NCBI GenBank assembly: GCA_009839835.1
Contig: VXOY01000032.1
Coordinates: forward strand, 1 to 38,860
Direction of reading: 5' to 3'
Length of the DNA: 38,860 nucleotides
From: Candidatus Spechtbacteria bacterium SB0662_bin_43
GTDB lineage: Bacteria; Patescibacteriota; Minisyncoccia; Spechtbacterales; 2-12-FULL-38-22
A model generated the notes under the pieces. That model was not told the origin of the DNA, searched no databases, and saw only the letters and a program-made list of their open reading frames with translations. Each line of letters starts with the position of its first letter. Positions within the stretch are counted from its first letter, which is position 1. Made by a program: the position numbers and the translations under genes. This document shows positions 1 to 9,220 of the stretch, piece by piece.

Positions 1-103
1 ATACCATATGTTTCATGTATTTTTTTACAAGATTCGAGGTCGTTTATTAATTTTATAATATCTTGTCTATTCACAACAAATTAAATTAATTATAGCAACT
101 ATT

Positions 104-625
104 TTATTTTCCATTTTGCTCTGGCAATCTCTCTACAATCTGCTTGCCCATGATAGATAACTGCATATTCTCTTTACTATTCTTACTTTTTGTTTTTATA
201 TATTCAATGTATCCATACTGAGGATTACTACGTGTTGCCTTTATGGCACTGTCTAAGTAAGTAGTGTTTTTAATTGTAGTATCACCTGGATAATCACGAA
301 CATATTGTATAATCTCCTTTTTTGTGATGTGACTATTACCTAACTTTTCTGTATGATAATAAACATCACAAGCAATCCTCTGGTATATGTTTTTGGGGTG
401 CTTCTTTTTTATAAATTCTTTATGTACATCCGTATCATCATTAACTACATTCACTCCACCCATAGCATTATTACTTGATAATTTGCTCTGATTTTGCCCA
501 GAATTTAATAAATGCCCCAACACAACCCCAAATGCTGATTCATAAAAGTCAATATTAACCTCGCTATTATTTACTATTTCTTCTGTCTCTTTTATTTTTT
601 CTATGATGTATTCATTTTCGCTCAT
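104..625 (-). CDS. hypothetical protein, possible winged-helix-like C-terminal region
   Basis: 173-aa ORF in a three-gene co-directional cluster; no recognised family. Confidence 0.6.
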   Translation of the reverse strand: MSENEYIIEKIKETEEIVNNSEVNIDFYESAFGVVLGHLLNSGQNQSKLSSNNAMGGVNVVNDDTDVHKEFIKKKHPKNIYQRIACDVYYHTEKLGNSHITKKEIIQYVRDYPGDTTIKNTTYLDSAIKATRSNPQYGYIEYIKTKSKNSKENMQLSIMGKQIVERLPEQNGK

Positions 626-636
626 ACTAAAATTTA

Positions 637-1065
637 TTATTGATTTGTAACTTCATTGCTCATTTGATTCACAACCTCATTACCAGATTGCGTAAGCTCA
701 TACCTCCTTTTCTTTGTACCAGATTCTTTATTATCAGAAAGCATTATCCATCCCTTGTTGACACACTGACTTATTGCATCGCTTATATTAACTGGAATTT
801 TTATCTTGCTATTTTTTACTCCAGAAAGTATATTTTTAACATCCTCGCTTTCAAAATTTTTCATATCTTTTTTATAATGCGACAAATAAACCACAGAACA
901 TACCACTGTTTCATTCGTAGTTTTAGGCTTTCGCTCCAATAAAAACTCTACTATACTTTGTTTTTTAGTAAATTTATTCATACTTTTCTTTGATAGAACA
1001 TCTTCCAATGCCTCAACTCTATCACGCAACTGATTAAATTCCTTTCTTGTAATACTATTACTCAT
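637..1065 (-). CDS. hypothetical protein with N-terminal coiled-coil-like segment and possible winged-helix-like C-terminus
   Basis: 142-aa ORF; its 5' end overlaps the upstream ORF by 4 nt (1062-1065), suggesting translational coupling. Confidence 0.6.
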   Translation of the reverse strand: MSNSITRKEFNQLRDRVEALEDVLSKKSMNKFTKKQSIVEFLLERKPKTTNETVVCSVVYLSHYKKDMKNFESEDVKNILSGVKNSKIKIPVNISDAISQCVNKGWIMLSDNKESGTKKRRYELTQSGNEVVNQMSNEVTNQ

Positions 1066-1535
1066 ACTTCGCTTTTGTTATTAATTTTAGTTATAAAATC
1101 CATCACAACACGCACTCTATATTTGGGGATGTGATACAAAACTTCCCGATTATTTTTCCCAACTCTCTCTATAGCATTTTTCATCCTGAGATCCTTCACA
1201 ACTCCATCTGCTTCATTTTTAGAGATACCTATCTTTTTTTGCAATGACTTAGAAGATGAATATATCAACTCTTCTTTACCAACTCCACTAAAAACAAGAA
1301 CACATTGACCTAAGAGGAAATACAGTACCTTCAATTTCGCGCTTTTATGTAATAGCAGATCTGAGGACAGAACAACCTCATTAGTATCTTTAACTATAGA
1401 TACCTTGCTTCGCAAAAATGGAACTATAACATCAATCATATTCTCTGGTTTCTCTACATAAAGATCGTTTATTGTGAATCTCTGGTTCATCATACACCTT
1501 AAGTATAACAAAGAAAAAATAAATAGCCAACTCAT
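1062..1535 (-). CDS. hypothetical protein with putative winged-helix DNA-binding region (SLQKKIGISKNEADGVVKDLRMKNAIERVG)
   Basis: 157-aa ORF; start may be at the internal MMNQRF near 1490-1493. Confidence 0.55.
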   Translation of the reverse strand: MSWLFIFSLLYLRCMMNQRFTINDLYVEKPENMIDVIVPFLRSKVSIVKDTNEVVLSSDLLLHKSAKLKVLYFLLGQCVLVFSGVGKEELIYSSSKSLQKKIGISKNEADGVVKDLRMKNAIERVGKNNREVLYHIPKYRVRVVMDFITKINNKSEV

Positions 1536-1548
1536 TTAACGTCTCGTT

Positions 1549-1563
1549 GCGATAATATATCGC
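1549..1563. promoter_or_regulatory. palindrome GCGATA-ata-TATCGC, possible operator
   Basis: Perfect 6-bp inverted repeat just upstream of the first ORF of the 104-1535 cluster. Confidence 0.3.
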
Positions 1564-1884
1564 ATACATCAAAATAATGTCTAAAAATAAGGGGAAAAAG
1601 CAGTTATTGTCTATAACAGTATCATTATAATGAATAGCAGTTAGACGTCAATCTGTTGATAAATATAACCTACTATTACAAGCATCGCCTCTATATACAC
1701 ATAAATACTCATTGTCAAGACTATTTTCTGTGTATAATAATGGCTCTATATAGATAATCAACAATAGAATATTGAAAAACAGATAAGAAATAAGGTATTT
1801 GATAACGCTGCTCTACACAAAATAAAATAGTATTATTTCAAAATAGCTATATTCTTTTATTTTACCCCTAAAATCAGAGTTTAA

Positions 1885-1912
1885 ACCATTTTGTTGAGTT
1901 CAACAAAATGGT
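1885..1912. repeat. 13-bp perfect inverted repeat ACCATTTTGTTGA-GT-TCAACAAAATGGT
   Basis: Read directly from sequence. Confidence 0.85.
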
Positions 1913-2038
1913 CACTTGAAAAAAGCCGGAGCATATCTTTCCACAATAATATACCCTACCACCATTATTGTGGTGTATATCGTATAAAAACACTCTTTTA
2001 TACGCACATCGCGGTTCTCTGTGTTATCTGTCAACATC

Positions 2039-2497
2039 CTATGCTTCGTATGCATCTTTATGTTGTTGGTATTTTTTTACCAATCCACTGCTGGATTGAA
2101 CTTTGCCGCCGTGCCCTACATTAAAAACAGGTTGTATGCCCAACGACTTACACACAACTGCCTCGGGTATATTACCGTGTTTTCTATCTCCTCCGTTCGC
2201 AAAAATATGGGGTTGTATCTTCTGCAATTCAGCTGCAACGCTCAAGTCTGTTGTGCCTTTTGTATGGAACGAAAGAATAACCTCATCAACACAATCTAAC
2301 GCGTGTAGTATCTCTTCGCGTTCTTTTTCAGGCATAAACACAAATCCTTTTTTTGCGCGCAGCCAGTGGTCATTATTCAAAATAACGATGTGCTTTGACC
2401 CCAGTTGTTTTGCTTCTTGGAACATCCGAATGTGCCCTATGTGCAGAGGGTCAAATCCTCCAGATGTTACAACAATAAGGTTCTTTTCTTGTGCCAT
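2039..2497 (-). CDS. cytidylyltransferase-like (nucleotidyltransferase) protein
   Basis: TSGGFDPLHIGHIRMF (HxGH-type motif) and overall RfaE-C/TagD-like fold signature. Confidence 0.85.
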   Translation of the reverse strand: MAQEKNLIVVTSGGFDPLHIGHIRMFQEAKQLGSKHIVILNNDHWLRAKKGFVFMPEKEREEILHALDCVDEVILSFHTKGTTDLSVAAELQKIQPHIFANGGDRKHGNIPEAVVCKSLGIQPVFNVGHGGKVQSSSGLVKKYQQHKDAYEA

Positions 2498-2498
2498 A

Positions 2499-3026
2499 CT
2501 ACGACAGATGATGTTCTTTATACGCCATTGCCATAATCAATCCATATTTTGTGTACTCTTTTCGTGTCATCCTTCCTCCTGTGAACAAGCCAACAAAACC
2601 ATCTGCGTGCCCTATGTTTTCCTCGCTTGTCAAACCACTCACCTTGCACGCACGGCTCAAATCAATATCGCCCTCAAGCGCAGTATCAACGAGCCGCTTT
2701 GGCAACGCAATGGCAGGCGAAAACCCTGTATAGAGACGGTCGCCATCGTACACCGAAACAACCGACACATCCATATACCCTACCTGCGGAACCTGCATCA
2801 ACCCCGATTCAATGCCAACGCTCAATACGCACTCGGAAAAACTGTTCTTTGCCCTGTTGTGTGATCCTTGTATTGTTTCGTCCAATGAGAGGGGCTGGTC
2901 AGAAACACCAGACTCCACAGAAACACCAACAACTTCTGCATCTTTATACTCATCGTACAACTGCAACCCTTCCTGTATTGCCTGAACCTTTGTATTATTT
3001 TTTGACCCAACGCAAACTTTTATCAT
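2499..3026 (-). CDS. inosine/xanthosine triphosphatase-like (DUF84/YjjX family) NTPase
   Basis: MIKVCVGSKNNTKVQAIQEG...GIESGL...LTSEENIGHADGFVGLFTGGRMTRKEY; internal ATG at 3026 is the likely start, the ORF track extends to 3245. Confidence 0.85.
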   Translation of the reverse strand: MIKVCVGSKNNTKVQAIQEGLQLYDEYKDAEVVGVSVESGVSDQPLSLDETIQGSHNRAKNSFSECVLSVGIESGLMQVPQVGYMDVSVVSVYDGDRLYTGFSPAIALPKRLVDTALEGDIDLSRACKVSGLTSEENIGHADGFVGLFTGGRMTRKEYTKYGLIMAMAYKEHHLS

Positions 3027-3115
3027 AGTTATCACAGTGTAGCACACAATGCATAGAACGCTCAACAACGGCTCTGTGTTGCAAAGAGCATACCCAACCA
3101 TTACAATACCCGTAT

Positions 3116-3640
3116 ATGCAACAAGATACACCAAACACTGCAACGACAACCGTAGGAATTTTCTCTGTGCCACACGAACGAATGCAAACGCACACATCCA
3201 GTGCGTTTGTTGTGTCGTGTATTGACCCTCGGTTTGCAGACGCAATATGGGAGTTTATGAAGAAACAGCATCCGTATCATTTTGACGCTCCTGTCAACAC
3301 GCCAGGAGGAGCGAAAGCGCTTGCAGAAGATACAGTAAAAAGACAAGAGATATACAACGATCTAACAGTGGCTATCGCCCTCCACTCTGTAGAGTATCTG
3401 TATGTCTTTGTTCACAGTCAGTGCGGAGGATACAATATACCAGACAGGTCTCAAGAACAACAGCAGCAAATAGCAGACCTGTACCAAGTACGCAATAGCA
3501 TCAAAACACATCCGCAAGACCAGGTTCGCAACCTGACAGTGCGCGCATTTATCGCAGATGGACACGACGATTCAATCCAGCAAACAAACGCATCCAAGAC
3601 CAGACAGTGGGACAACATCCTTATCAAACAGGTGTACTAA
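3116..3640 (+). CDS. beta-carbonic-anhydrase-like protein
   Basis: CIDPRF (CxDxR) and HSQCGG (HxxC) metal-ligand motifs. Confidence 0.65.
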   Translation: MQQDTPNTATTTVGIFSVPHERMQTHTSSAFVVSCIDPRFADAIWEFMKKQHPYHFDAPVNTPGGAKALAEDTVKRQEIYNDLTVAIALHSVEYLYVFVHSQCGGYNIPDRSQEQQQQIADLYQVRNSIKTHPQDQVRNLTVRAFIADGHDDSIQQTNASKTRQWDNILIKQVY

Positions 3641-3768
3641 ATCCTGTTTTTTCTTGTACAAAAAAGAGGTACGTATCCCCAAAAACAAGTGAAAAGAGTA
3701 TGACTTGTCGTACAATAACGTGGCGCAAGGGATACTCACCAAAAGAGGTTGTTTGAAAAAACAGGATT
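3640..3768. repeat. nested inverted repeats between the carbonic-anhydrase-like and glycosyltransferase genes
   Basis: AATCCTGTTTTTTC (3640-3653) / GAAAAAACAGGATT (3755-3768); inner GTATCCC (3673-3679) / GGGATAC (3729-3735); innermost ACAAGT (3685-3690) / ACTTGT (3703-3708). Confidence 0.7.
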
Positions 3769-3789
3769 GATACAGTATAGTAGTGTATT

Positions 3790-4632
3790 ATGGATGTTTC
3801 TATTATTGTGAATCACTATCGGCTGTCCAGTGTGCTTGAGCTATCGCTTACGTATCTTTTGAAGTGGCAGAAAGAGTACGAGATGCGCAATGGAGAAGGA
3901 AGTACAGAGATTATTGTTGTTGATTCTGGGACAACACGCAAGACACGAGAGATGGTGAGTACTGGATTTCCATCTATTGTTTTTTTGTCGCACGAGCACA
4001 ATATCGGTTTTGGAAAATCGGTGAACGCTGGGCTCAAACGCGCGCAGGGATCGTTCATTTTTATACTGAACGCAGATTGCATTGTTCCGTATCCAAAAGA
4101 AATTGATGTGCTGTTGGACTACTTGAAACAGCAACGACATGTTGGTTTAGTAGGACCCCAGTTATTGAATTTTGATAACACGCATCAGCACTCAGCGTTT
4201 CGTTTCTATACCCCTCTTACTATCTTGGCGCGCAGAACGCCGTTTGGAAGAACGACAAAAGGAGTACGAGCAATTGAGAGATTCATTATGGCGCGGAGCG
4301 CGAGAAGGTCAAATGAGGGCACAAATGTAGATTGGTTGATGGGGTCTGCGCTCCTCACAAAAAAGAAGTATGTAGAGAAAGTCGGCTTGTTTGACGAACA
4401 GTTTTTTATGTATATGGAAGATGTTGATTGGTGTCGCAGATTTTGGGAGGCTGGGTTGCGGGTTATGTACTGCCCTGCCTCTAAAATCTACCATTTTCAT
4501 GGCAAGGCGAGCAGAAACAAAAACCCATTGGCATTTTTATTCAATAAGTACACGCGCATCCACCTTATGAGCGCGTATAAGTATTTCAAAAAGTACGGTA
4601 CAAAAGCACCATCCTATACGATGAAGTATTAA
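3790..4632 (+). CDS. family 2 glycosyltransferase
   Basis: N-terminal MDVSIIVNHYR, NIGFGKSVNAGLKRAQGSFIFILNADC, MEDVDWCRRFWEAG. Confidence 0.9.
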   Translation: MDVSIIVNHYRLSSVLELSLTYLLKWQKEYEMRNGEGSTEIIVVDSGTTRKTREMVSTGFPSIVFLSHEHNIGFGKSVNAGLKRAQGSFIFILNADCIVPYPKEIDVLLDYLKQQRHVGLVGPQLLNFDNTHQHSAFRFYTPLTILARRTPFGRTTKGVRAIERFIMARSARRSNEGTNVDWLMGSALLTKKKYVEKVGLFDEQFFMYMEDVDWCRRFWEAGLRVMYCPASKIYHFHGKASRNKNPLAFLFNKYTRIHLMSAYKYFKKYGTKAPSYTMKY

Positions 4633-4659
4633 TTTCAACAAACCAACCTTCTTTGTGAA

Positions 4660-4686
4660 TATGAAAAAGGATTATACTTTTTTCAT
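4660..4686. terminator. bidirectional terminator-like hairpin TATGAAAAA...TTTTTCATA
   Basis: Short inverted repeat between convergent genes. Confidence 0.5.
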
Positions 4687-4723
4687 ACAAACATCAAAAG
4701 GCAAGAGTTTCTGTGCTAATCTC

Positions 4724-4936
4724 TTATGCAAACACCTGAACAAAAAGAAAGGTGAATAAAGCAATGAGCCCGACAAAAACAAGAAACCCAATCACAAGAT
4801 AGGGCAGTGCTTTTTTCAGGGCTATTTTGATAATCCGTTCGCGTATCATATTCCTTTGTTGAAAGACAACTTTGAAGGCTGCTATCACGATACGCAGCCA
4901 CGAAGTATCTTTTTTCTTATATGAATCGTCTGTCAT
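4724..4936 (-). CDS. small single-TM membrane protein, hypothetical
   Basis: 70 aa; C-terminal hydrophobic segment PYLVIGFLVFVGLIALFTFLFVQVFA; located directly after metG. Confidence 0.5.
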   Translation of the reverse strand: MTDDSYKKKDTSWLRIVIAAFKVVFQQRNMIRERIIKIALKKALPYLVIGFLVFVGLIALFTFLFVQVFA

Positions 4937-4941
4937 AAAAA

Positions 4942-6432
4942 CTATGGAAGGTGCTGGAAGAGCGGTTCTCCTTTTTGTAGAGTGAACGATTGCGGCTCAG
5001 ATTCAACACTCACTCCGCATCGTCTCATCATCTCTTCTGCGCTATCAGGAATAATGGGCAACAACAACCACGCAATTGAGTAAAGGAGGTACGTCATATC
5101 TATCATCTCTTTTTGAAACCGCTCTCTATCTTGGGTGGGCAACTCCCACAAACGAATGTCGTTGATCCTCTTATCGCCCCACCGCATCAGAGAACGAACA
5201 GACGCTATAGCTTCGTTGATGGAAAACTGCTCCATAGAACGATGGTAGATCTGCGTGTGTTCTGCAACAACAGTGCGGCACTGTTTGGTTGGCATATTAT
5301 CAAACGCGCCCTTGTAATGCTGCTCTCCTAAGGACGAGATGCGCGAGGTAAAATTGCCAAACCCAAACGCCAAATCTGCATTACATCGCGTTTCTAACTT
5401 TTCATACGAAAAGTCGCCGTCTTGGGTGCTGGATATTTCAGCGAGCAAAAAATAACGGACTGGATCCGCGCCGTATTTCTCAACCAGTGCTAATGGATCA
5501 ACAACATTTCCCAACGATTTTGACATCTTCACCCCATCAACGCTCACAAAGCCATGGGCAACAATACATTTTGGAAGCGGTATATTGGCACTCAAGAGCA
5601 TCCCGATCCATATAGCTGAATGAAATCGCAAGATGTCTTTTCCAATAATATGGACATCAGCAGGCCAGTACTGCTGAAACTGATCGCTATTGTGCTCGTA
5701 CCCAAGCACAGAGATGTAGTTCGTGAGCGCGTCTGCCCATACATACATTGTTTGCGTGTCGTCGTCTGGAACAGGAATGCCCCACTGTAAGTCCTTTCTG
5801 GGACGGGAAAACGACACATCTTCTAACCCCTGACTGAGCAACGAAAGCACCTCGTTCTTTCGCTCTGTTGGGTAAATCATCAACTCATTGCTCTCAATCG
5901 CTTGCTGTATTGCGTCTGTGTACGATGAGAGGCGAAAAAAATAGTTTTCCTCCTCTACGACATCGGGTTTTGCGTTGTGCAGCTCGCATACACCATTGCT
6001 ATTCAAATCTTTACTTGTGACAAATGCCTCGTGTCCAACGCAATACAACCCTTGGTATTGCTTTTTATACATATCACCGTTTTCAAGTAATACGTTCCAC
6101 AGCTTCACAACACTCCCCCAATGCGCCTTTTTATCACTCGTCCGAACAAAAGCAGAGTATGAAACATTGAGCATATCAGCCATTGCACGAAAAACAGATG
6201 TGTTGCTGTCAACAAATTCTTGAACCGCGCTCCCTGCTTGTTCTGCTGCTCGCACGATCTTTGCTCCGTGCTCGTCAACGCCTGTTGCAAAAAATACATC
6301 CTTCCCTAAGAGCCGCTGGTAGCGCGCAAGTGCATCGGCTTGTACTTTTTCTAATGCGTGTCCGATGTGCGGTTTGCCGTTCACATAATCAATAGCAGTC
6401 GTAATATAGTACGATGATGGAAATGACCTCAT
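4942..6432 (-). CDS. metG: methionyl-tRNA synthetase
   Basis: ITTAIDYVNGKPHIGHALEKVQADALARYQR, KMSKSLGNVVDP. Confidence 0.97.
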   Translation of the reverse strand: MRSFPSSYYITTAIDYVNGKPHIGHALEKVQADALARYQRLLGKDVFFATGVDEHGAKIVRAAEQAGSAVQEFVDSNTSVFRAMADMLNVSYSAFVRTSDKKAHWGSVVKLWNVLLENGDMYKKQYQGLYCVGHEAFVTSKDLNSNGVCELHNAKPDVVEEENYFFRLSSYTDAIQQAIESNELMIYPTERKNEVLSLLSQGLEDVSFSRPRKDLQWGIPVPDDDTQTMYVWADALTNYISVLGYEHNSDQFQQYWPADVHIIGKDILRFHSAIWIGMLLSANIPLPKCIVAHGFVSVDGVKMSKSLGNVVDPLALVEKYGADPVRYFLLAEISSTQDGDFSYEKLETRCNADLAFGFGNFTSRISSLGEQHYKGAFDNMPTKQCRTVVAEHTQIYHRSMEQFSINEAIASVRSLMRWGDKRINDIRLWELPTQDRERFQKEMIDMTYLLYSIAWLLLPIIPDSAEEMMRRCGVSVESEPQSFTLQKGEPLFQHLP

Positions 6433-6473
6433 GGTATTAGTAACCTTGCGATAAAATTCTTTATATTCTTACA

Positions 6474-6569
6474 GAGAAAGGATTCTACTTTTTTGTGCAT
6501 AAATACTACTACGCAAAATGAGTATATATTGATAGATGACCTTGGCACAAAAAAGTAGAATCCTTTCTC
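6474..6569. repeat. 25-bp perfect inverted repeat with 46-nt spacer upstream of metG
   Basis: GAGAAAGGATTCTACTTTTTTGTGC (6474-6498) / GCACAAAAAAGTAGAATCCTTTCTC (6545-6569). Confidence 0.9.
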
Positions 6570-6626
6570 TTCCAATGGTCTTGACAAAAAAGATGTCCTG
6601 TCTTCTTAAATATACACGAGTTTGTT

Positions 6627-7703
6627 CTATGGCGGTGGTTTACTGTCCTGCGGCACTTTTGTTTGTGATTCATCAGATTGAAAATCGCGCATTACTTCTC
6701 CAAGAACTGCAACGAGCGGAATTGCAATGATAATACCCCAGAACCCCAAGAGCTCTGCTCCTATCAATGCAGATGTCAAAATAACAAGAGGGTTTGAACC
6801 AACAACTCGCGCCATTACTGTTGGAAGAATAAAGTTCTGCTCTATTTGCTGGAACAAAACATACACAGCAACAGCGATAAGTCCAGTGATAATGTTAGGA
6901 TCTCCTGCCCCAAGCGACACAAAGAGGAGAATCAAGAATCCTGCGATAAGAGGACCAAGAAATGGAATAATCTCTAAAAATCCTGCCAAGATACCGAGTG
7001 TTGTTGCGTATGGCGACCCTAATATCGTCAAAAGGATAAACACACTCACTCCCATAAATATGGCAAGGATGAATTGTGCCTGGAGCCAGTGCCCTAACCT
7101 CTTTTGGATACGAGACCATAAGTCAGAAACATGGGATCGGTACGAAACAGGGGTAATCTCGGTCAGGAATCGCTCTACTTCTTTTCTATCAAGCGAGAGG
7201 TAGAAGGAAGCAACAAGGGTAAAGAAGAACGACACAACACCACCAAAAATGGAGGTGATAAATACAAATACATCGCCCCCCAAGTCTCCTATCTTGGATT
7301 GAATGCTCTGCAAGAGATCTTCAACATACGGCACAATAAAAGCAAGACCACCAGATTCATCTTCACCTGTTTGCGTATTCAGGAACGAAGTAATCTTGTC
7401 AGGGAGGTCTCTTGAAAGCGTATTAATCTCTGAGAAAAGACCTGGCAAGATAACGTAGAAAACACCAGCAAGTCCAGCAAATGCAACCAAATAAATAGCA
7501 GGCACGCTGACCGCCCTCCGTATTCTGTGGCTCTCTAACCATCGCAGGCTTGGCTCCAGTGCTGCCGCAATAACAATCGCCAAAAACACGCTCGCAAGAA
7601 TACGCCATGTCTCTAACAGCAAGAATATAAACGCAACAACACCCAAAATACGGATAATGGTGTTTGTTGATATATCAATTGTTGTAATGCGATGGTGGTT
7701 CAT
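6627..7703 (-). CDS. AI-2E family transporter (PerM/YdiK-like)
   Basis: Multi-TM protein with FLEIIPFLGPLIAG and QQIEQNFILPTVMARVVGSNPLVIL motifs. Confidence 0.9.
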   Translation of the reverse strand: MNHHRITTIDISTNTIIRILGVVAFIFLLLETWRILASVFLAIVIAAALEPSLRWLESHRIRRAVSVPAIYLVAFAGLAGVFYVILPGLFSEINTLSRDLPDKITSFLNTQTGEDESGGLAFIVPYVEDLLQSIQSKIGDLGGDVFVFITSIFGGVVSFFFTLVASFYLSLDRKEVERFLTEITPVSYRSHVSDLWSRIQKRLGHWLQAQFILAIFMGVSVFILLTILGSPYATTLGILAGFLEIIPFLGPLIAGFLILLFVSLGAGDPNIITGLIAVAVYVLFQQIEQNFILPTVMARVVGSNPLVILTSALIGAELLGFWGIIIAIPLVAVLGEVMRDFQSDESQTKVPQDSKPPP

Positions 7704-7707
7704 TATA

Positions 7708-8997
7708 TTACTCTAATTGGGAGAGCGACCCAAGAAGCGATTCGTCACTATGCTGCGCAGCAACAAGTGCGATGTGCGTCTTTCCTTTTAAGAATACATC
7801 ATTTGCGACCTCTTGGGTATCCTGCAACGAAACACTCTTAAGAGCATCTATATACTCTCCAGGGGATTGAGTTGTTCCTACAATAACTTCTTGCATACCC
7901 CAAAACTCTGCAACGCCATCGGTGTGTTCTAATCCTAAATACAGATGTCCTTCTATGTTGTTCTTTGCGTTCGCAAGCTCCTGTTCTGTAATACCTTCAT
8001 CTTTCATATCTTGCATAACGCGAACAATAACCTCTATAGCTTCTTCGGTTTTTCCTTTTGCAATGCCACTCCGTATATATGAAAATCCATAGTCGCTACC
8101 CATTTCAGCTCCTGCACCTATAGCATAACATAGTCCCCGCTGCTCTCGCACCTGGTGGAACAACCGAGAACTCATACCACCGCCCAGCACGGTGAGTAAT
8201 ACTCGCAAAGCATACCTGCGCGAGTCGCCCATCGCATAGCTTGGAAATCCAAGGGCAATGTGGGTTTGATCTGTTGTTTTCTCTTGGATGCGAACAATAG
8301 GAGAGTGAGTTGCAGGTGGCTGTACAGGATCTTTCACGATGGCTGCTGTACCATCAGACACCCCGCCAAAATACTGATTCGCTAACTCCATAGATGCTTC
8401 GTGGGTGATATTGCCTGCAAAAACCGCAATAATATTCTCCCCTCTGTACTGTTTCTGGAAGTAATCAACAACATTCTCCCGCGTAATATTCTTGACTGTT
8501 TCAGGAATACCTCCAATATCTCGTCCTGCGGGTTGGTCTCCGTACAGCGCCTCTTGCAACACATCCATCACTCTCCGAGATGGTGTGTCGTAGTACATAT
8601 TCAACTCTTCCAGAATAACCGCCTTTTCTCGCTCAATCTCAGAATCAGTGAACAGCGGATGCTTCAGAAAATCACCCATCACATCCAACGCCACCTCTAT
8701 CTTGTCTTTGAGGAGCTTTACATAAAAGGCAGTCCATTCCTCGCTCGTGAACGCATTGAATGCAGCACCAACGCCATCAAGCGTGCTGCTAATCTCAATG
8801 GGTGTTTTGTACTTCTCAGACCCCTTGAAAAACAGGTGCTCTAAATAGTGAGATATACCACTCATCTCTTTTTCCTCGTGGTGAGACCCTGTACATACAA
8901 AAAAATAAACAGTGACCGTCTCAACACGGGGCATTGGTATTGTCATAACCCGAATACCGTTCTGAAGAGTGCCTTTATGCATTGTTTGTTTCATCAT
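7708..8997 (-). CDS. M16 family (insulinase/pitrilysin-like) zinc peptidase
   Basis: HYLEHLFFKG (HxxEH) motif and GGGMSSRLFHQVREQRGLCYAIG C-domain motif. Confidence 0.95.
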   Translation of the reverse strand: MMKQTMHKGTLQNGIRVMTIPMPRVETVTVYFFVCTGSHHEEKEMSGISHYLEHLFFKGSEKYKTPIEISSTLDGVGAAFNAFTSEEWTAFYVKLLKDKIEVALDVMGDFLKHPLFTDSEIEREKAVILEELNMYYDTPSRRVMDVLQEALYGDQPAGRDIGGIPETVKNITRENVVDYFQKQYRGENIIAVFAGNITHEASMELANQYFGGVSDGTAAIVKDPVQPPATHSPIVRIQEKTTDQTHIALGFPSYAMGDSRRYALRVLLTVLGGGMSSRLFHQVREQRGLCYAIGAGAEMGSDYGFSYIRSGIAKGKTEEAIEVIVRVMQDMKDEGITEQELANAKNNIEGHLYLGLEHTDGVAEFWGMQEVIVGTTQSPGEYIDALKSVSLQDTQEVANDVFLKGKTHIALVAAQHSDESLLGSLSQLE

Positions 8998-9109
8998 AAA
9001 CTATGTTTTTATATGTAGTAATTGTAACACTTCAGTAAAGTTCTTTGCATCCTACAGAGGATTGGGATTTTACCTTTTTATGCATAATTGAAGTGCTCTA
9101 TGGATTATA

Positions 9110-9178
9110 GAGAGTATGAGAATATGCTTTTATGAGCATCCGTCTTCGGCGTGAAGAAAAGCATATTCTCATACTCTC
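9110..9178. repeat. 22-bp perfect inverted repeat with 25-nt loop
   Basis: GAGAGTATGAGAATATGCTTTT (9110-9131) / AAAAGCATATTCTCATACTCTC (9157-9178); inner CCGTCTTCGG mini-hairpin. Confidence 0.9.
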
Positions 9179-9220
9179 GCCGTATAAACAACTGTGGCAT
9201 AAAAAGCATAATCATAACCT

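Noticed and set aside
2103-2864. 253-aa plus-strand ORF
   Set aside because: Fully antisense to the convincing cytidylyltransferase-like and NTPase genes; composition is non-protein-like.
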